Shown: positions 8,117 through 15,626 of the stretch, piece after piece | Position numbering within the stretch: the first letter of the stretch is position 1 | Layout: the number at the start of each line of letters is the position of its first letter | Assembly (NCBI RefSeq): GCF_037969725.1 | Contig: NZ_CP150203.1 | Span: 5,806,001-5,870,000 of the forward strand | Reading direction: 5' to 3' | Origin: Paenibacillus sp. FSL W8-0426 | GTDB lineage: Bacteria; Bacillota; Bacilli; Paenibacillales; Paenibacillaceae | Length of the DNA: 64,000 nt | Program-made: the position numbers and the translations under genes | Notes under the pieces: model-generated | Database searches by the model: none | Told to the model about the DNA's origin: nothing | Seen by the model: only the letters and a program-made list of their open reading frames with translations

Positions 8117-8362
8117 TCGTGGCGCATAAATACGGTCAGTATCCGTATCAATTACAACATTTGGCCTGACATCTATTTCTTCTGAAGAAGGTAGACGCTC
8201 AAATTGAAACATCCTACAAAAAATATCTGCAAATTCACTTATGTTTGTACAACAGGTTTTGGCTATTTCATATTTCTTTCTTAATTCCGAAATTGAACAT
8301 GTTTTGCCGATGATAAGTACATTTTCAAAATAACCATCAATTTCAACGATCAAGTTCATCAC
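8111..8362 (-). CDS. Hypothetical small protein ending in the dispersed repeat
   Basis: 83 residues from GTG 8362 (or the ATG codon next to it), a few bases after GGCGG. No family is recognised; there is no signal peptide or membrane segment. It has an acidic middle (SSEEIDVRPNVVIDTDTD) and ends APRH. Its TGA stop lies inside the right end of the repeat copy at 8036. It could be a short remnant of a longer protein; the codon pattern looks coding but support is modest. Confidence 0.45.
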   Translation of the reverse strand: MMNLIVEIDGYFENVLIIGKTCSISELRKKYEIAKTCCTNISEFADIFCRMFQFERLPSSEEIDVRPNVVIDTDTDRIYAPRH

Positions 8363-8420
8363 CGCCAGTTGCTATCCAGCCTGTAAGCTCAAAAGTATTG
8401 ATACATAAAGATTAATAACG

Positions 8421-8460
8421 GCACCTCTTAGTTAAACTAAAGTTTCCCGATAGTTGAATC
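8421..8460. repeat. Dispersed repeat, short copy lacking the hairpin
   Basis: CCTCTTAGTTAAAC followed at once by AAAGTTTCCCGATAGTTGAA. Both ends of the repeat are present but the hairpin core is missing. The 3' end of the gene at 8437 reads into it and takes its last residues and stop codon from it. Confidence 0.5.
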
Positions 8461-8871
8461 TAGAATCTTTAGATTGCCACTTCTTCCATAACTCGACTCA
8501 ATTTCTTTAGACAATACTTTTGTTTGTTCCCCTAGATATTTCAAGGCGTTAGTATAAACTGTTGTATCGTCGCCTAGCCGAGCCATAACGGTTACACTTA
8601 CAACATTTCGAACATCAACATCATTACTTAAAGCCATTTGTTCAATAAACCCAAAAATTATAACAAGTAAATTTTCCTCACTTTTGGTTAATTTATAGTT
8701 AATTTGGAGTCGGTTGATTAAATATGGATTCAGTATATTGCCAAATGCAACGTGAGGCGGAATCTCCCCCTCTTCTTTCCATAGTTCATTTAGCTCTTTT
8801 ATGTATAGCGTATTTAATACCGGCAATAGCCTACGCATTTCGTGAACAACGTTTTTATAATTCAACGTCAT
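8437..8871 (-). CDS. Hypothetical helical protein, possibly an orphan immunity-type protein
   Basis: 144 residues with a strong ribosome site (AAAGGAGGAAAGAG then ATG). The product is cytoplasmic and mostly helical, with SEENLLVIIFGFIEQMALSN and a DVRNVVSVTVMARLGDD segment. The layout resembles small proteins of polymorphic-toxin immunity neighbourhoods, but I do not recognise a named family and no toxin is adjacent. The last six residues (STIGKL) are encoded within the repeat copy at 8421, so the original C-terminus may have been different. Confidence 0.6.
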   Translation of the reverse strand: MTLNYKNVVHEMRRLLPVLNTLYIKELNELWKEEGEIPPHVAFGNILNPYLINRLQINYKLTKSEENLLVIIFGFIEQMALSNDVDVRNVVSVTVMARLGDDTTVYTNALKYLGEQTKVLSKEIESSYGRSGNLKILDSTIGKL

Positions 8872-8922
8872 CTCTTTCCTCCTTTAGCAAGGTTAATCCC
8901 TCTTAACTCTTCGACTTATTTG

Positions 8923-8944
8923 TTAAACTAACCTGCCCATTCGT
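8923..8944. repeat. Dispersed repeat, left half cut by an IS110-family element
   Basis: AAACTAACCTGCCCATTCGT equals the left end of the repeat (compare 1461) and then stops abruptly. The missing right part resumes at 10526 with GTCGAACAAAAGCAGCC. Between them lies the transposase gene. Confidence 0.75.
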
Positions 8945-8949
8945 ATTAT

Positions 8950-9185
8950 GAGGTCAACCAGTTCTTTCTGGTTGATCCTTTTTTCATTAGCTTTGAGAAT
9001 GAAGGTAGCCGGGTCGAACGTACCTGCCCGTGGGACTTGATCCCGAGCGCTATATTGTTCACCCCTACTTGTCATGACCATGTTTGAGGCTGGTTGGGAC
9101 ATAGATCCCGTATAACAAGCGATGCTATGGAGCGACAAGAGGAAATCACAGGGGCTGCCGGTAAATCTAAATTAGGAAGGTGCAT
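8950..9185 (+). ncRNA. Candidate bridge RNA of the IS110-family element
   Basis: The region opens with a hairpin (GGTCAACCAG / CTGGTTGATCC, 8952-8979). Two loop units follow, each with the same inner hairpin: GGGACTTGATCCC at 9032-9044 and GGGACATAGATCCC at 9096-9109. Just before the first is ACCTGCCCGT (9022-9031), identical to the left half of the repeat into which the element is inserted. Just after it is TTGTTCA (9055-9061), the complement of TGAACAA in the right half. Before the second is GCTGGT (9089-9094), also found at the right end of the element (10517-10522). This is how target and donor loops of a bridge RNA are organised. RNA ends are guesses. Confidence 0.6.
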
Positions 9186-9189
9186 TTTA

Positions 9190-10398
9190 ATGAATCCAGT
9201 GATTGGCCTGGATATTTCTAAAGGTGAAAGCTATGGGCAAGCCTTTTTAAAGCGAGGCAAACCGTACAGAGGGACGTTTCAATTTGAACATACCCAAGAA
9301 GGTCTGACGAAGTTACTTCAAGCTATTCAGGATCTTGAACATGCTGCTGGACTACGTCCTACACTACTTCTTGAGGCGACTGGGCATTACCAGAGTCCTG
9401 TTGTTCAGTTCTTAGAGGAGCATCATTATTTGTACATTGTCATTAATCCGCTTATCTCAAATCGGCTTAGAAAGTCCAGCCTTCGTAAGGTAAAAACGGA
9501 TGCCGCTGATGCCTATTTGCTAGGAGAGTTGTACTATAAAGAAGAATTTGAGCCCTTTAAAAAAAGAGGTGTTCAACTGCTTAATTTGCGTTATCTAACA
9601 AGACAATATGAGTCTCTTTCAAAGATGTGTGTACAAAATAAACTGCAGTTTCAAGCTGTTCTTGATCAAGTTTTCCCTACGTACAAAAGTGTTTTTGGAG
9701 ATATCTATTCTCATATTTCACTTCGATTTCTAAGTGAATTTCCAACTTCATATTTGGTACTACAATCGGACGAAGGAATGCTTAAATCCAAATTCAAAGA
9801 GCTGCTTTCCTCAAGACGAGGACGATCAGAGAATTGGATCTGTGTGCGAGTTAAGCGTCTACTTCTTGCGGCAAAACAAAATCCTTTTCAGCAGAATATG
9901 TACTCTAGTCACTTGGTTAACCTGAGAGTTTTGATTTCGCTCATCCTTCAGTACCAAGAACATCTATCTCAATTGGAAAAGAACATAGATGCTCTCGCTG
10001 AAGAAATTCAAGAATATGATTTAATCCAGTCGATTCCCGGTATAGGTCCTAAAATTGCGGCAACAATTTTATCGGAAATTGGAGAAGTCGACCGATTTGA
10101 TCATCCAAAGAAACTAGTAGCCTTTGCGGGCATTGACCCGAGTGTATTCGCATCTGGAAAGTTTACGGCAACACGCAATCGAATTACCAAACGTGGTTCA
10201 CGACAACTTCGTTATGCTCTAGTTATGGCCGTCCAGTGTGGACTCATCCGCTCTCGAAATCTGCGACTTAAAGATTTTTATGATCGCAAAAGAGCCGAAG
10301 GAAAGCCACATAAAGTAGCTTTAATCGCATGCGCAAATAAGCTGGTTCATTGGCTTTATGTCATCCTGAAAAGTAAAAAAACTTTCCGCGCTGTCTAA
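9190..10398 (+). CDS. IS110-family transposase (DEDD recombinase)
   Basis: 402 residues from ATG 9190, which follows GGAAGG; in-frame codons back to 9094 lie in the presumed bridge RNA. The N-terminal RuvC-like DEDD domain shows GLDISKG, LLLEATGHY and KVKTDAADAYLLGEL. The C-terminal Tnp_20 domain shows IPGIGPKIAATILSEIG, AFAGIDP and the serine-containing ASGKFTATRNRITKRGSRQL. Family enzymes insert DNA at sites selected by a bridge RNA. The frame is intact, so the element may be active. Confidence 0.93.
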   Translation: MNPVIGLDISKGESYGQAFLKRGKPYRGTFQFEHTQEGLTKLLQAIQDLEHAAGLRPTLLLEATGHYQSPVVQFLEEHHYLYIVINPLISNRLRKSSLRKVKTDAADAYLLGELYYKEEFEPFKKRGVQLLNLRYLTRQYESLSKMCVQNKLQFQAVLDQVFPTYKSVFGDIYSHISLRFLSEFPTSYLVLQSDEGMLKSKFKELLSSRRGRSENWICVRVKRLLLAAKQNPFQQNMYSSHLVNLRVLISLILQYQEHLSQLEKNIDALAEEIQEYDLIQSIPGIGPKIAATILSEIGEVDRFDHPKKLVAFAGIDPSVFASGKFTATRNRITKRGSRQLRYALVMAVQCGLIRSRNLRLKDFYDRKRAEGKPHKVALIACANKLVHWLYVILKSKKTFRAV

Positions 10399-10410
10399 GC
10401 ACTCATATTG

Positions 10411-10447
10411 GTATAACCTTCCAAAACAAAGAAATTGGAGGGTTATT
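10411..10447 (+). terminator. Hairpin in the right end of the IS
   Basis: ATAACCTTCCAA and TTGGAGGGTTAT form a stem about 13 bases after the transposase stop, followed by TTGTC. It is a probable terminator for the transposase transcript. Confidence 0.5.
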
Positions 10448-10525
10448 TGTCATGCTTAATTTTACTATACCACATGACTTAAGGTTCATTTTGCTGGTAA
10501 TCTTGACAAGCTATTAGCTGGTATA

Positions 10526-10606
10526 GTCGAACAAAAGCAGCCGACCATGTTGAGATCGGCTACCTTAATTGTTTTTATCAAGCTATCGTTTTCCGTTAAT
10601 TTAATC
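10526..10606. repeat. Dispersed repeat, right part displaced by the IS
   Basis: GTCGAACAAAAGCAGCCGA, the hairpin with GATCGGCT, then ATCAAGCTATCG and TTTTCCGTTAATTTAATCAC. It completes the left half at 8923. The following leftward gene ends immediately at its right border. Confidence 0.75.
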
Positions 10607-11126
10607 ACTTGGCAGGCTTCTCAGCATCAATAATCAATGAGACAAAGCCTAATTTACCATTAATATTTCTATGATCAGAACGTTTGGAACGGAAAATTAA
10701 ACCTTTGTTTTTGTCCCACTCCTTGTAACGAAATTTACCTTCTTCATCACAATATTCGAGTAAACGCACATTGAATCCAGCAGCTTTAAACATGATAGTT
10801 AAAGTCTCATAATTGTATACAATCTTATGAGAAGCAGCTGGATGGTCAACTGGTCCTGGTCCTCCAATTTGCACTTCATTTTGATATTCTTCATTGGGAA
10901 AATAACCATCTGGAACCGCGCAACGCACATAACCACCGGGTTTTAAAAATTCAAAGCATATTTTTGCTGCTTTTACACCTTCGTCAAAATCTAAGTGTTC
11001 CCAAACATGTTCTGCTAAGATTGATGTTATCGTATTAGGTGTAAAACGATCTGCCCATTGATTTCTTTGTAGTAAACTCAACTCTGATTTCTGAGTTTGT
11101 ATCCACTCAGGATTGTTATTATACAT
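10605..11126 (-). CDS. SAM-dependent methyltransferase, probably 5'-frameshifted
   Basis: 173 residues from the first usable ATG (11126). It matches class I methyltransferases (ILAEHVWEHLDFDEGVKAAK, FEFLKPGGYVRCAVPDGYFP). The glycine-rich SAM motif, however, lies just upstream in the same frame without a start codon (IRVVIGAG before MYNNNPEW). A ribosome site (AAAGGAG, 11172-11178) and an ATG (11165-11167) sit 5' of it but in another frame, which stops after two codons. One missing base near 11160 would fuse them. The gene is therefore probably inactivated or uses a rare start. Its stop touches the repeat. Confidence 0.7.
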   Translation of the reverse strand: MYNNNPEWIQTQKSELSLLQRNQWADRFTPNTITSILAEHVWEHLDFDEGVKAAKICFEFLKPGGYVRCAVPDGYFPNEEYQNEVQIGGPGPVDHPAASHKIVYNYETLTIMFKAAGFNVRLLEYCDEEGKFRYKEWDKNKGLIFRSKRSDHRNINGKLGFVSLIIDAEKPAK

Positions 11127-11225
11127 TCCAGCGCCAATAACTACTCTGATATCCTCTTTTATACCATGCCACTCCTTTACATATTTATATAAAGTTTAGC
11201 ATACATATTCTGGATATAAATGGAT

Positions 11226-11357
11226 TTAAATCACTTCCGGATGGAACGATGTGATCTCTATCAAAAACTCCTTGTTCAAACAGAGTACTTCCGAGCGAAT
11301 CACGTCATACATCCCCTTAGAAAAGCTTTCAAGCTCCAACTGTGAAATTGCAGAATC
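11226..11357 (-). pseudogene. C-terminal gene remnant next to a repeat copy
   Basis: A 43-codon open frame without a start codon reads as protein (SKGMYDVIRSEVLCLNKEFL then ITSFHPEVI, stop TAA). It begins within a few bases of the border of the repeat copy at 11362. It looks like the tail of a lost gene; the family is not recognised. Confidence 0.35.
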
Positions 11358-11361
11358 ATTG

Positions 11362-11451
11362 TGCTAACCTCCCGTTAGACGAATGAAAGTAGCCAATCAC
11401 AATGATCGGCTTTTTATGTTATTGAGCTATCATTTCCCGTTAGCGTAACAA
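11362..11451. repeat. Dispersed intergenic repeat, diverged full copy
   Basis: TGCTAACCTCCCGTTAGACG, a weaker hairpin (AGCCAATCA / TGATCGGCT), then TTATTGAGCTATC and TTTCCCGTTAGCGTAACA. It belongs to the 'GCGTAAC' right-end variant also seen at 37690 and 32180. Confidence 0.65.
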
Positions 11452-11482
11452 CGAATTATACATCATTTATGCGGCACATAAG

Positions 11483-11914
11483 CTAAATTTTTATGATCCC
11501 ATTTAACCACCATTCTACGTACTTAGTTACTGAAGGCGCGACCCACATTCGGCTATCATTTTCATGATTCCATACAAACACATCATCTCTGCAAACTCTA
11601 TTTTGGGATACTGGAAAGGCAAACAAATCACCAATACCACTCTCTGCAAAGAAGACTAGATTTTCAAACGGCATATAATACTCTTCTAAAAAACCATCTC
11701 TATAATGCTTGTTTTCATTCATAATACGGTCCAATGGCCATATCAGCCCCAGATCATAACTCCCCTTCACCCCATTTGTCTCTAACATGATTTCTTTCAA
11801 TTCCTGTGGGAGAGTCACATTGAGCAAGCTTTCAACCTTGTCAATCTCGTCTTTTGTTGCAGGAATGCTGAACGTACACTCCTCTGAGATTCCCTGAAAG
11901 TAATTTTTCCACAT
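11483..11914 (-). CDS. SMI1/KNR4 (SUKH) family protein
   Basis: 143 residues from ATG 11914 (MWKNYFQGISEE), 11 bases after GGGAGG; an upstream in-frame GTG overlaps that site. The SUKH fold is shown by IPATKDEIDKVESLLNVTLP then QELKEIMLETNG near the start, IWPLDRIMNEN in the middle, and DDVFVWNHENDSRMWVAPSV near the end. In bacteria SUKH proteins are mainly immunity proteins against contact-dependent nuclease toxins. No toxin gene is adjacent, so this is an orphan immunity gene (inference). Confidence 0.85.
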   Translation of the reverse strand: MWKNYFQGISEECTFSIPATKDEIDKVESLLNVTLPQELKEIMLETNGVKGSYDLGLIWPLDRIMNENKHYRDGFLEEYYMPFENLVFFAESGIGDLFAFPVSQNRVCRDDVFVWNHENDSRMWVAPSVTKYVEWWLNGIIKI

Positions 11915-12095
11915 CGAATAGTCCACCTCCCAATATGTCTACTTTGTACTTTTATTGATTAAGAGCAATTTTTTATAATGATCGTTTGCGCTCTTGTTTG
12001 TTTGAGAGGTATTCCTGGTATTCCACGTAATCATGGTTTTGCCTTTTGTTCATGCGGGCAGAACCAGAAAGGAAGTCGTTTAGCTCACTTTCCCC

Positions 12096-12650
12096 CTAAC
12101 CGTGTGTGTCCACTAAATCGTCAGCCATAAAATCGAAATATCCCGGCGCTCCAATTGAGACGGTCGTAAAATAGAAATACCGCTTTTCGAGCTCCTGATT
12201 TTCCTCGCTCATCTCCAGAAAAAGCGGATCTTTCATGATTTCATCGTTCATAATGCCTTCCCGCCAGAAGCTTAGCTGAAGCTCTTGAATTGCAAAAGAA
12301 AATCCCGTCCGCGGATCAACATCCCCAACCATTGGATACTCTTTCCTAAGCGTGTAAATCAGATCCTCTGCCTTGGTCTTGAAGACGTCGACGCCTTGAA
12401 ACAGGCACGGAATGCAGAATTGCCCCAAATAGTGCGGATTCATCAGTTGAATGAACTTTACTCTGCCATTGGAATCGTATTCGAAATGTTCGCGCATAAA
12501 CAGCATCTCGATATAGCTGGGATTAACGGGGCTGCCACCATCAGATCTCCAATGGTCGAGATTCTGAAAAGTCTGCTCCACCTCTTCCCTGGACATCCCT
12601 AGCCGAAAAAGACCGATGCCGATAAGCGGCTTTATCATAATTGCGTCCAC
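12096..12650 (-). CDS. Hypothetical protein, possibly immunity-related
   Basis: 184 residues from GTG 12650, 7 bases after AAAGGAG. It starts with the motif IGIGLFRLGMSREEVEQTF, a pattern I associate with small proteins found near polymorphic toxins, and continues with an alpha/beta domain (FEYDSNGRVKFIQLMNPHYL) and an acidic C-terminus. There is no signal peptide. No named family is assigned with confidence. It lies in a run of leftward single genes separated by repeats, next to the SUKH gene. Confidence 0.6.
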   Translation of the reverse strand: MDAIMIKPLIGIGLFRLGMSREEVEQTFQNLDHWRSDGGSPVNPSYIEMLFMREHFEYDSNGRVKFIQLMNPHYLGQFCIPCLFQGVDVFKTKAEDLIYTLRKEYPMVGDVDPRTGFSFAIQELQLSFWREGIMNDEIMKDPLFLEMSEENQELEKRYFYFTTVSIGAPGYFDFMADDLVDTHG

Positions 12651-12700
12651 CTGCAAACTCCTTTCAATGACAACTTTTATTGTCCTGTATACAGGATCTA

Positions 12701-12761
12701 GCCATCATCAGCTCTTCTTCCCCTTGCTTGAGTGAATTCATATTTCCCCGTCAGTTCAATG
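12701..12761. repeat. Dispersed repeat, right part
   Basis: ATCATCAGCTCTTCTTCCC, then CTTGAGTGAATTCATA and TTTCCCCGTCAGTTCAATGG. The TGA stop of the leftward P-loop kinase gene is read from TTCAATG in this end. Confidence 0.55.
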
Positions 12762-13253
12762 GTTAAATAACTTAAGGATATCCATATTATCTGATACACG
12801 AATCATTTTTTCTTTATAATCGCAATGTTCAATGAATTGTGGAAGCTTCTCCAGATTGTATTTTCTATTCCACTCTAATAAGTTCCTGACTCCTTCAAGA
12901 GTCTCTCGCTTTTTACTTACTACAACTCCAGTAATGCGTTCTTCATATCGTTTCCATATTCTTGTTTCTTGGACAGACAAAGGGGGCATAAGAATAATAA
13001 TCTTGTCAGCAGCTGAAAAACTCGGTTCTACCCATGTCCTATATACGCCTTCCACGATCCAACAATCTCGTCTTACAATTCCCTCCAGTTTTTGATCCCG
13101 CTTTTCTGCTGAAGCTTTTACTCCATAAAGATCCGCTTTATTGTCCCAAAAAATATCGTCTAAATCGTAATGAGGAATATGGAGATGTTGACTTAATAAT
13201 TCTGCAATGTATGACTTACCACTTCCCGATCCACCAATAATATGTATTTTCAT
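12756..13253 (-). CDS. P-loop NTPase, adenylate-kinase-like (FlaR-type)
   Basis: 165 residues from ATG 13253, after AAGGAGG. Walker A is IIGGSGSGKSYIAELLS at the very N-terminus, followed by the substrate-side motif YDLDDIFWDNKA, WIVEGVYRTWVEPSFSAADK and the Walker B-like IIILMPP. Proteins of this group are annotated as adenylate kinase-like or DNA topology modulation protein FlaR; their phosphate acceptor is not established. Its stop codon lies in a repeat end, as for the genes at 8111 and 37395. Confidence 0.82.
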   Translation of the reverse strand: MKIHIIGGSGSGKSYIAELLSQHLHIPHYDLDDIFWDNKADLYGVKASAEKRDQKLEGIVRRDCWIVEGVYRTWVEPSFSAADKIIILMPPLSVQETRIWKRYEERITGVVVSKKRETLEGVRNLLEWNRKYNLEKLPQFIEHCDYKEKMIRVSDNMDILKLFNH

Positions 13254-13308
13254 GGTATTACCCTCCTTGAATTGTATTACCGTAATTATACACCCCCGCA
13301 TTTAGACG

Positions 13309-13352
13309 AACCTGTCCGTTAGTTAAACAAAAAAGCCGCAGCTAAGCGGCTT
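13309..13352. repeat. Dispersed repeat, left end with a substituted hairpin
   Basis: GAACCTGTCCGTTAGTTAAA then AAAGCCGC / GCGGCTT, a shorter hairpin than in full copies. Read leftward the hairpin is followed by TTTTTTGTT and would terminate the RCC1-protein gene. Confidence 0.6.
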
Positions 13353-13389
13353 CTAAGAGTGTACACTCTTTTCATTTTGATGTTCTAGA

Positions 13390-14853
13390 TTAGGAATGAT
13401 TGTACTTCTGCGGGATACTTATATGAATCGTATTACTATCGGGTATCCACTTTACTTCAGCCCCTAATGTTTCAGAAATGAAGCGAATGGGCACCATCGT
13501 TACGTCATTGATGACCTTCGGCTTTAGCTCTTCTGGTAGAGACCTCCCGTTTAATCGAATCTCCTCTGACGGAGCATGAATTTCAATGATAATATCGTCT
13601 TTCTTAACAACACTAGTGAAGCTGCCTTGATTCCATTTAATTGTAGCCCCAATGTATTCAAACACTCCTCTCAGGGGTACATAGCTGATATTATTTATTA
13701 TGATCGGTGGAACAACCAAGCTGAGTGTCTCATCATTTAACTGCACGTTGATGGGCGCCTTAACAAACACAGGTACGGATGGCTTACCCAAAGAATCTAC
13801 CGTCCATTTCACAACAGTTCCGTTCTCAAGTAATGCATACTGCCCCCTGAATTGACTGTTTGCAATGTCCAATGCATTTTTAATTCCCGGTACTTGTACA
13901 GCCGTATATGCAGGCTTATCCCAGTAACTGTCCCACATCCATACCGTGCCGTCATCTTTAATTAGGCTAAAAGAAGATCCTGTACCGCCAGCCACCTGCC
14001 TGACACCATCCGCATTAACTACTTTGGTTGGATTCAGCAGTTTTCCAGGAGTAGGATACATTTTCGAGTTGTTCCACGTCCATAAAGTACCGTCTTCCGT
14101 TAGAGCAGCTGCTCTCTGTTCTAATGTTGCAATCTCTGTAGACTCCATCAACCCACTTATTATTGTCGGCTTCCTTAATTTGTCCGGGTTCGTTTCGTAT
14201 AACAATGTCCCCCAAACATGTACATTTCCTTTGCTATCAAGAATCATCGCTGATCCATAACCTGCGGCAATCGATATGCCTGAAGGAAGCCCTTCTACCT
14301 TAATAGGTTTAAATGAGGGAGTATTAACTCGATCTGTCCTTCCCCATTGCCATACTGTACCGTCTGCTTGTAACGCAAGGCTTTGATCACCTTCGGCAGC
14401 AATGGCTTTAATATCCCTCAAACTTTCTATCTGTACAGGATCTAGTACTGTTTCAGCTGATGAAACATCAATTCCCAGCTGCCCGTCCACATTTGATCCA
14501 GTTGCCCAAACCGTACCATCTTTTTTTAAGATAAGTGCATGTTTCGTGCCACTGGCGACATCGACTGCACCATCCATCTTCATTCGTACAGGGGACTCAG
14601 ACGGAACCGTGTAACCATTACCAATTAGACCACTATTACGCATACCACCCCATACCCAAACTGAGCCGTCTTTTTTAACTGCATAAACGGCCCATTCTCC
14701 TGCAGCAATCGCAGCAACATCAGATAAATGCTTTTGATTCTGACTAGAGTATTCAGTTGCGTGCAAGACCTTGGGCATGAAGAAAACAGTCATCGATATA
14801 AACAAAATTATTAATGTAGATTTTGCACATCTATGTATTCTCCTGTTAGACAC
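13390..14853 (-). CDS. Secreted RCC1-repeat protein with stalk domain
   Basis: 487 residues from GTG 14853, 5 bases after AAAGGGGAAG. Residues 1-32 form a signal peptide. Residues about 45-340 hold six or so RCC1/ATS1-type repeats (GSVWVWGGMRNSGLIGNGYT, GTVWATGSNVDGQLGIDV) that predict a beta-propeller. Residues 370-480 are a copper-amine-oxidase N-terminal-like stalk domain (ISYVPLRGVFEYIGATIKWN, VTMVPIRFISETLGAEVKW). It has the same C-terminal architecture as the LRR protein at 1639 with a different repeat module. A cell-surface role is likely. Confidence 0.87.
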   Translation of the reverse strand: MSNRRIHRCAKSTLIILFISMTVFFMPKVLHATEYSSQNQKHLSDVAAIAAGEWAVYAVKKDGSVWVWGGMRNSGLIGNGYTVPSESPVRMKMDGAVDVASGTKHALILKKDGTVWATGSNVDGQLGIDVSSAETVLDPVQIESLRDIKAIAAEGDQSLALQADGTVWQWGRTDRVNTPSFKPIKVEGLPSGISIAAGYGSAMILDSKGNVHVWGTLLYETNPDKLRKPTIISGLMESTEIATLEQRAAALTEDGTLWTWNNSKMYPTPGKLLNPTKVVNADGVRQVAGGTGSSFSLIKDDGTVWMWDSYWDKPAYTAVQVPGIKNALDIANSQFRGQYALLENGTVVKWTVDSLGKPSVPVFVKAPINVQLNDETLSLVVPPIIINNISYVPLRGVFEYIGATIKWNQGSFTSVVKKDDIIIEIHAPSEEIRLNGRSLPEELKPKVINDVTMVPIRFISETLGAEVKWIPDSNTIHISIPQKYNHS

Positions 14854-15054
14854 GACATCTTCCCCTTTCCGACAATCTGAATTAATGAGTATTTCTTACA
14901 AATAACTGATACACTCATTCTGATTGAGTTAACGTTTGAGGATAAAGGTTTGTTACAACAAAAATTAAAGAAATGTTTAGAAAACAGTTCTCTCGCTTGA
15001 TTCTAAATCAGAAATATCATTAGGCTCTAGTTCGCCATCATTCAATACAACTGG

Positions 15055-15447
15055 ATGTTAAAGGAAACATTTATCCAGCTTGTAGCGTTTATGTTACGTA
15101 AACAATATTACTTTAGGAGGAATCAAGATGAAGCGGATCGTTTCTCTATTGTTGATGTTAACACCATTAAAAATCAGGGAAAAGAATTGATTCTCAATTT
15201 CTCAGGAAAGGACATCGTTGTGGGAAAGAGCCAGGTTACTCTTCCGCAAGATTGGGTCCAATTGAAAAACGGGGTCTCAAGTATCGATGCATTTGTCCTA
15301 GCATATATTTTTGAAGTAGCTGCTGATGACTCGGATCAAGAAAGAGTAAATTTGGAAGAAAAACTTAAATTTTTGGATATCAAAGGAACGACAGGTCTTC
15401 CAGGATTCGATAAGTATATGTATGTGTTTGTTGAGTTTAATGATTAA
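15055..15447 (+). CDS. Hypothetical cytoplasmic protein
   Basis: 130 residues, no recognised family, no signal peptide. The C-terminal two-thirds look like a compact folded domain (KELILNFSGKDIVVGKSQVT, LDIKGTTGLPGFDKYMYVFV). The start is uncertain: no good ribosome site precedes ATG 15055. The strongest site (GGAGG at 15116-15120) sits before ATG 15128, which is in another frame and encodes only 20 codons (MKRIVSLLLMLTPLK...). Either that signal is chance or the 5' end carries a frameshift. Confidence 0.5.
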   Translation: MLKETFIQLVAFMLRKQYYFRRNQDEADRFSIVDVNTIKNQGKELILNFSGKDIVVGKSQVTLPQDWVQLKNGVSSIDAFVLAYIFEVAADDSDQERVNLEEKLKFLDIKGTTGLPGFDKYMYVFVEFND

Positions 15448-15544
15448 TTACAATCGTTTATTTATTCTTACGAGCCTTTTTCGGTTATCACCGGGAGAGG
15501 TTTCTTTTTGTCTTAGTCCCTGGACACCCATCTATAGGATACTC

Positions 15545-15585
15545 GCACGTCAGTTGAATAAAAGCAGCCGCTTGGACAATGCTGC
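15545..15585. repeat. Dispersed repeat, left end fragment
   Basis: GCACGTCAGTTGAATAAAAG then CAGCCGCTTGG. Matches the left border and the start of the hairpin, then diverges. Confidence 0.4.
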
Positions 15586-15626
15586 GTTTGCGACTGATGT
15601 ATGGTATGGCCATTAAAACATCATGA

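Larger units (their letters stand above)
8945..10525 (+). mobile_element. IS110-family insertion sequence
   Basis: About 1.58 kb lie between the two halves of a dispersed repeat. If the halves are joined with a shared GT dinucleotide they restore the unoccupied form seen at 1461. Exact ends are uncertain by a few bases, since IS110 elements have no long terminal inverted repeats. Contents: about 245 bases of non-coding left end, the DEDD transposase gene 9190-10398, and a 127-base right end with a hairpin. The long non-coding left end fits the IS110 subgroup, in which it encodes the bridge RNA. Confidence 0.75.

Noticed and set aside
7973..8185. 70-codon plus-strand frame after the XRE/membrane pair
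   Set aside because: It overlaps a full copy of the dispersed repeat and the 3' end of the leftward gene at 8111; no ribosome site.
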